Positions 59,903-64,000 of a stretch of 64,000 nucleotides of DNA are shown piece by piece (within the stretch, counting starts at the first letter, position 1; every line of letters begins with the position of its first letter). Source of the stretch: Rahnella aquatilis CIP 78.65 = ATCC 33071 (GTDB lineage: Bacteria > Pseudomonadota > Gammaproteobacteria > Enterobacterales > Enterobacteriaceae); contig NC_016818.1 of assembly GCF_000241955.1 (NCBI RefSeq), forward strand, positions 682,001-746,000. The letters are read 5' to 3'. The translations under genes were made by a program, and so were the position numbers. Below the pieces are notes generated by a model that saw only the letters and a program-made list of their open reading frames with translations, did no database searches and had not been told where the DNA came from.

Positions 59903-60811
59903 ATGGACGAAAAACGACTGACTCATTTGCGGCAACTGGAGGCGGAGAGTATCCATATCATCCGTGAAGTGGCTGCTGAATTCGCCAACCCGGTGATGAT
60001 GTACTCCATCGGGAAAGATTCCTCGGTGATGCTGCATCTGGCACGCAAAGCCTTCTTCCCGGGAACCTTGCCGTTCCCGCTATTGCATGTGGATACCGGC
60101 TGGAAATTCCGTGAAATGTACGAATTCCGCGACCGCACGGCGAAGAATTACGGTTTTGAGCTGCTGGTGCATAAAAACCCGGAAGGCGTGGCGATGGGCA
60201 TCAACCCGTTCGTGCATGGCAGTGCCAAACACACTGACATCATGAAAACCGAAGGTTTGAAGCAGGCGCTGAATAAATACGGCTTTGATGCCGCTTTCGG
60301 CGGCGCACGTCGTGACGAAGAAAAATCCCGTGCCAAAGAGCGTATCTATTCGTTCCGCGATCGTTTCCACCGCTGGGATCCCAAAAACCAGCGCCCTGAG
60401 CTGTGGCACAACTACAACGGTCAGATTAACAAAGGCGAAAGCATTCGCGTATTCCCGCTCTCTAACTGGACTGAGCTGGATATCTGGCAGTACATCTATC
60501 TGGAAAATATCGAGATCGTTCCGTTGTATCTGGCCGCACCGCGTCCGGTGCTGGAGCGCGACGGTATGCTGCTGATGGTCGATGATGATCGTATTGATCT
60601 GCAACCGGGCGAAGTGATCGAGAAGAAAATGGTGCGTTTTCGCACATTAGGTTGCTGGCCGCTGACCGGTGCCGTTGAATCCGGGGCACAAACGCTGCTG
60701 GAGATCATCGAAGAGATGCTGGTGTCGACCACCAGTGAACGTCAGGGACGTGCGATCGACCGTGATCAGGCCGGTTCGATGGAACTGAAAAAGCGTCAAG
60801 GGTATTTCTGA
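59903..60811 (+). CDS. cysD: Sulfate adenylyltransferase subunit 2
   Basis: CysD forms APS from ATP and sulfate with help from the GTPase CysN. Its 302 residues equal E. coli. The ATP pyrophosphatase loop is [14 protein letters not shown] at 34-47; [18 protein letters not shown] near 60, [15 protein letters not shown] near 133 and [13 protein letters not shown] near 191 are family blocks, and the C-terminus ends [10 protein letters not shown]. It lies 10 bp after cysG and 13 bp before cysN. Confidence 0.98.
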   Translation: MDEKRLTHLRQLEAESIHIIREVAAEFANPVMMYSIGKDSSVMLHLARKAFFPGTLPFPLLHVDTGWKFREMYEFRDRTAKNYGFELLVHKNPEGVAMGINPFVHGSAKHTDIMKTEGLKQALNKYGFDAAFGGARRDEEKSRAKERIYSFRDRFHRWDPKNQRPELWHNYNGQINKGESIRVFPLSNWTELDIWQYIYLENIEIVPLYLAAPRPVLERDGMLLMVDDDRIDLQPGEVIEKKMVRFRTLGCWPLTGAVESGAQTLLEIIEEMLVSTTSERQGRAIDRDQAGSMELKKRQGYF

Positions 60812-60824
60812 GGAGCCGCAGCTA

Positions 60825-62252
60825 ATGAATAACGCAATTGCACAACAAATCGCGGAGCAGGGCGGCGTTGAAGCTTACCTGCACGCCCAGCAACACAAAA
60901 GCCTGCTGCGCTTCCTGACCTGCGGCAGCGTCGATGACGGCAAAAGTACCCTGATCGGTCGTCTGCTGCATGACACCCGTCAGATCTACGAAGATCAGTT
61001 GTCTTCGCTGCATAACGACAGCAAACGTCACGGTACCCAGGGTGAAAAACTGGATCTGGCACTGCTGGTGGATGGCTTACAGGCCGAGCGCGAGCAGGGC
61101 ATTACCATTGATGTGGCGTACCGTTATTTCTCTACCGAGAAACGTAAGTTCATCATTGCGGACACCCCGGGGCACGAACAGTACACCCGTAATATGGCGA
61201 CCGGCGCATCGACTTGTGATCTGGCGATCTTACTGATCGACGCCCGTAAAGGCGTGCTGGATCAAACCCGCCGTCACAGCTTCATTGCGACCTTGCTCGG
61301 GATCCGCCACCTGGTGGTTGCCGTCAACAAAATGGATCTGGTGGATTACAGCGAAACGGTTTACGAGCAATTCAAACAGGATTATCTGGATTTTGCTCAG
61401 CAACTGCCGACCGATCTGGACATCAAATTTGTGCCGCTTTCTGCGCTGGAAGGCGACAACGTTGCCACACCAAGCGGCAAAATGAGCTGGTACACCGGCC
61501 CGACGCTGCTCGACGTGCTGGAAACGGTCAACATCATTAACATCCGTGAACAGCAGCCGATGCGCTTCCCGGTGCAGTATGTTAACCGCCCGAACCTCGA
61601 TTTCCGGGGTTATGCGGGAACGCTGGCATCAGGTTCTGTCCGTGTCGGTCAGAAGGTGAAAGTGTTGCCATCCGGTGTGGAATCTACCGTGGCACGCATT
61701 GTGACCTTTGACGGTGATTTACCGGAAGCCTGGGCGGGCGACGCGATTACGCTGGCGCTGGCCGATGAGCGCGATATCAGCCGTGGCGACACGCTGGTCG
61801 ATGCAGAAGAAACGGTTAAACCGGTACAAAATGCCAAAGTTGACGTGGTGTGGATGGCCGAGCAGCCACTGAGCGTCGGCCAGAGCTACGACATCAAAGT
61901 CGGCGGTAAGAAGGCCCGTGCGCGGGTGGAAAATATCGAATATCAGGTTGAGATCAACACCCTCACGCAGCGTGTGGTGGAAAACCTGCCACTGAATGGT
62001 ATCGGACTGGTGGAACTGGCCTTTGACGAACCTCTGGTGCTGGATAACTACCAGAGCAACGCGGTGACCGGCGGCATAATCTTTATCGATCGCCTGACCA
62101 ACGTCACTGTCGGTGCCGGTCTGGTGCGTGAGGCCATTGAGCAGGTCTATCAGGAATCGGATAAATACAGCGCATTTGAGCTGGAACTGAACAGCCTGGT
62201 TCGCCGTCACTTCCCGCACTGGGGTGCACGCGATTTACTGGGTGGTAAATAA
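60825..62252 (+). CDS. cysN: Sulfate adenylyltransferase subunit 1 (GTPase)
   Basis: CysN hydrolyses GTP to drive APS synthesis by CysD. Its 475 residues equal E. coli. EF-Tu-type GTPase motifs are G1 GSVDDGKST at 34-42, G2 region [12 protein letters not shown]3 [11 protein letters not shown] and G4 [10 protein letters not shown], followed by two beta-barrel domains. It is not fused to the kinase domain, as it is in CysNC proteins; the kinase is encoded by cysC, which starts one base after the cysN stop. Confidence 0.98.
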   Translation: MNNAIAQQIAEQGGVEAYLHAQQHKSLLRFLTCGSVDDGKSTLIGRLLHDTRQIYEDQLSSLHNDSKRHGTQGEKLDLALLVDGLQAEREQGITIDVAYRYFSTEKRKFIIADTPGHEQYTRNMATGASTCDLAILLIDARKGVLDQTRRHSFIATLLGIRHLVVAVNKMDLVDYSETVYEQFKQDYLDFAQQLPTDLDIKFVPLSALEGDNVATPSGKMSWYTGPTLLDVLETVNIINIREQQPMRFPVQYVNRPNLDFRGYAGTLASGSVRVGQKVKVLPSGVESTVARIVTFDGDLPEAWAGDAITLALADERDISRGDTLVDAEETVKPVQNAKVDVVWMAEQPLSVGQSYDIKVGGKKARARVENIEYQVEINTLTQRVVENLPLNGIGLVELAFDEPLVLDNYQSNAVTGGIIFIDRLTNVTVGAGLVREAIEQVYQESDKYSAFELELNSLVRRHFPHWGARDLLGGK

Positions 62253-62253
62253 G

Positions 62254-62877
62254 ATGGCGTCACCGGACGGCTCCTTACTTAAAGATGACAATGTTGTCTG
62301 GCATCCGCACGCGGTGACGCGTGCGGATCGCGAAAAGCAACATGGTCATCGCGGTGCGGTGCTATGGTTCACCGGGCTTTCGGGCTCGGGGAAATCCACC
62401 GTGGCCGGTGCACTGGAGCAGGCACTGCATGCTCAGGGCGTCAGCACGTATCTGCTGGATGGCGACAATGTCCGCCACGGACTGTGCCGTGATCTGGGAT
62501 TCACCGACGATGACCGGCGTGAAAACATCCGTCGTGTGGGTGAAGTGGCAAAACTGATGGTGGATGCCGGGCAGGTTGTGCTGACGGCGTTCATTTCACC
62601 TCACCGCGCCGAGCGTGAAATGGTGCGTGATTTGCTGGGAGACGGTCAGTTTATTGAAGTGTTCGTCGATACGCCGCTGGCGATCTGCGAGGCGCGGGAT
62701 CCGAAAGGTTTATATAAAAAAGCCCGTGCCGGTGAACTGAAAAACTTTACCGGTATTGATTCAGAATATCAGCCGCCGGAAACCCCGGATGTGCATCTTG
62801 ATGGTGAACAATTGGTAACACAATTGGTGCCTCAATTATTAGAAGTGATGCGCCAGCGCGCTATTATCAATCCCTGA
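62254..62877 (+). CDS. cysC: Adenylyl-sulfate kinase
   Basis: CysC phosphorylates APS to PAPS. From [16 protein letters not shown] it has 207 residues (201 in E. coli). The P-loop is GLSGSGKST at 41-49, [17 protein letters not shown] near 68-84 binds APS, and the phospho-enzyme serine is Ser115 in [27 protein letters not shown] is typical of the family. GGTGG at the end of cysN serves as its ribosome site; an upstream in-frame ATG at 62224 lies wholly within cysN. Confidence 0.97.
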   Translation: MASPDGSLLKDDNVVWHPHAVTRADREKQHGHRGAVLWFTGLSGSGKSTVAGALEQALHAQGVSTYLLDGDNVRHGLCRDLGFTDDDRRENIRRVGEVAKLMVDAGQVVLTAFISPHRAEREMVRDLLGDGQFIEVFVDTPLAICEARDPKGLYKKARAGELKNFTGIDSEYQPPETPDVHLDGEQLVTQLVPQLLEVMRQRAIINP

Positions 62878-62936
62878 ATGTTGCCGGCCAAACGCCACAG
62901 AGTGTGCCGGTTTACACTGAAATACAGGGATCATCT

Positions 62937-63317
62937 ATGCAGGCGTTACTTAGCAGACTTGTCAGCCGGATCCGCGTGGATCGTACCGGGGAAATCAGCC
63001 CCCGGATCCGCGTGCCGATACCGGCAACAGACAGCGCAGATACTGAGGAACCGTCCTACTCCATTCAGGGTGGGTTTATCGGTTTTGTCTTCTACTGGCT
63101 GGCGTTTGCGATCCCTTTCCTGATCTACGGTTCCAATACTCTTTTTTTCCTGCTTTACACCTGGCCGTTTTTTCTGGCACTGATGCCCGTTTCCGTGCTG
63201 ATAGGCATTGCATTCAGCATGTTCTTTGGCGGTGGCTGGTTCAAAAGCTCGGCGGTCAGCGGCATCTGTGTCGTTAGCATGTTCTGGGCAGTCTTCTCTT
63301 TCTTGTCTGGCTGGTGA
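62937..63317 (+). CDS. ygbE: Inner-membrane protein YgbE (DUF3561)
   Basis: Function is unknown. The 126-residue product aligns with E. coli YgbE (107 aa) in its membrane part: PFLIYGSNTLFFLLYTWPFFLALMP (about 60-84) is nearly the same. Three hydrophobic segments (about 46-66, 70-88 and 95-122) suggest three membrane helices. The N-terminus is hydrophilic and basic. The start is ATG 62937 after AGGGATCATCT; an upstream GTG at 62904 in frame is less likely. It lies 59 bp after cysC and before ftsB, as in E. coli. Confidence 0.88.
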   Translation: MQALLSRLVSRIRVDRTGEISPRIRVPIPATDSADTEEPSYSIQGGFIGFVFYWLAFAIPFLIYGSNTLFFLLYTWPFFLALMPVSVLIGIAFSMFFGGGWFKSSAVSGICVVSMFWAVFSFLSGW

Positions 63318-63484
63318 TTTTTTCTGGCGCTTTTCCCTGCAAATTCCCTTCACGATGTAACCCATTGTGTCATTCTCACCCATAATTGCGTGCGTAAGTC
63401 TGATTCTCACTGGCATTTACCCTGCCACAGTGGAGTCAGAGGGAAAGTTGTGGGATGATTGTCCGGCTTTTTTAGGGGGCGGGG

Positions 63485-63805
63485 ATGGGCAAACTAACAC
63501 TGCTATTACTGATTTTACTTGGCTGGCTACAGTATTCGCTGTGGCTGGGTAAGAATGGTATTCACGATTATGTACGTGTAAATGATGACGTTCAGGTGCA
63601 ACAAGTTAATAACGGCAAACTGAAATCACGTAATGATCAACTTTTCGCAGAAATCGACGATTTAAACGGCGGTCAGGAAGCGATAGAAGAACGCGCACGC
63701 AACGAACTGGGCATGATTAAACCCGGCGAGACTTTCTATCGTCTGGTGCCTGACAATAAACGTGCGCCGGGCAGCACCGTTTCGCAAAACAACCTGAATC
63801 AATAG
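63485..63805 (+). CDS. ftsB: Cell-division protein FtsB
   Basis: FtsB is a bitopic divisome protein that forms the FtsQLB complex and links septal peptidoglycan synthesis to FtsZ. Its 106 residues compare with 103 in E. coli. The short N-terminus is followed by the membrane helix [19 protein letters not shown] (4-22), a leucine/asparagine-rich coiled coil (about 28-65) and [20 protein letters not shown] near 70-89. GGGGGCGGGG precedes the ATG. ispD follows immediately after a 2-bp gap, the conserved ftsB-ispD pair. Confidence 0.96.
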   Translation: MGKLTLLLLILLGWLQYSLWLGKNGIHDYVRVNDDVQVQQVNNGKLKSRNDQLFAEIDDLNGGQEAIEERARNELGMIKPGETFYRLVPDNKRAPGSTVSQNNLNQ

Positions 63806-63807
63806 CC

Positions 63808-64000
63808 ATGAGCCATACCGCAGTTTCCCTTCCAGAGGTCATTGCCGTTTTACCGGCTGCCGGCATTGGCAGCCGTATGCAGGCAGAATGCCCCAAGCAA
63901 TACCTTTCTGTCGGCGGTAAAACGCTGATAGAACATTCAATTCGTGCTTTGCTGCAAAGCGGCAGAGTCACCCAGGTTATCGTGGCGTTAAGCCCGCACG
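63808..64000 (+). CDS. ispD: 2-C-methyl-D-erythritol 4-phosphate cytidylyltransferase (5' part)
   Basis: IspD transfers CMP to MEP in the non-mevalonate isoprenoid pathway. Only 64 codons are visible before the window ends. The N-terminal CTP-binding signature [10 protein letters not shown] and [18 protein letters not shown] place it clearly. It begins 2 bp after the ftsB stop, and the ATG is preceded by no separate strong ribosome site, suggesting coupling to ftsB. ispF would be expected next. Confidence 0.95.
   Translation, partial: MSHTAVSLPEVIAVLPAAGIGSRMQAECPKQYLSVGGKTLIEHSIRALLQSGRVTQVIVALSPH

Overview
The window is a chromosomal segment of an enteric gammaproteobacterium. Nearly every gene has a close Escherichia coli counterpart, usually with the same length and often the same neighbours. 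The long-form ExbB, a cysG gene at the head of cysDNC, and the palindromic intergenic repeats point away from Escherichia and towards the Yersiniaceae side of Enterobacterales (Rahnella/Serratia/Ewingella-like). The genus is an inference. There are no tRNA or rRNA genes, CRISPR arrays, insertion sequences or prophage genes.

Layout. 1-4.4 kb: the 3' end of glnE, hldE (LPS heptose), a YjeH-type amino-acid exporter and ubiK. 4.4-5.5 kb: an FMN riboswitch and ribB. 5.6-10.1 kb: ygiD, then ygiC-ygiB-tolC on the minus strand. 10.3-14.8 kb: nudF-yqiB-cpdA-yqiA-parE. 14.9-20.9 kb: ygiN-mdaB (minus), then parC, plsC and ftsP. 20.9-24.8 kb: dkgA, a zinc alcohol dehydrogenase, the AraC-type regulator yqhC and yghB. 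25-26.3 kb: metC. 26.4-29.5 kb: a three-gene TRAP transporter. 29.7-31.2 kb: Fur-box-controlled exbBD. 31.2-37.8 kb: the divergent D-galactarate genes garD and garP-garL-garR-garK. 37.8-39.1 kb: a D-serine dehydratase-like enzyme. 39.2-50.7 kb: barA, rlmD, relA, mazG, pyrG, eno and queE. 50.8-63 kb: queD, a secreted alpha/beta hydrolase, cysJIH, iap and cysG-cysD-cysN-cysC. 62.9-64 kb: ygbE, ftsB and the start of ispD.

How the genes work together. cysDNC activate sulfate to PAPS, cysH reduces PAPS to sulfite, cysJI reduce sulfite to sulfide, and cysG makes the siroheme that CysI needs. Both cys operons are preceded by promoter-like sequence typical of activator-dependent (CysB-type) promoters. 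The gar genes take D-galactarate to 2-phosphoglycerate, and enolase (also in the window) acts on that product. The TRAP transporter probably imports another sugar acid; it sits between metC and exbB, which are neighbours in E. coli, and has a well-placed CRP site. parE/parC form topoisomerase IV, and exbBD energise TonB-dependent uptake.

No clearly new multi-gene system is visible. The most interesting signals are two copies of a roughly 120-bp palindromic element, each between convergent genes, one at the cysH-iap junction where E. coli carries CRISPR-Cas; a 37-codon ORF with a good ribosome site running into the pyrG start; a zinc alcohol dehydrogenase in place of yqhD; the TRAP operon and its control region; a Gly-to-Asn change in the NudF Nudix box; and inverted repeats upstream of garP, yqhC and cysJ.
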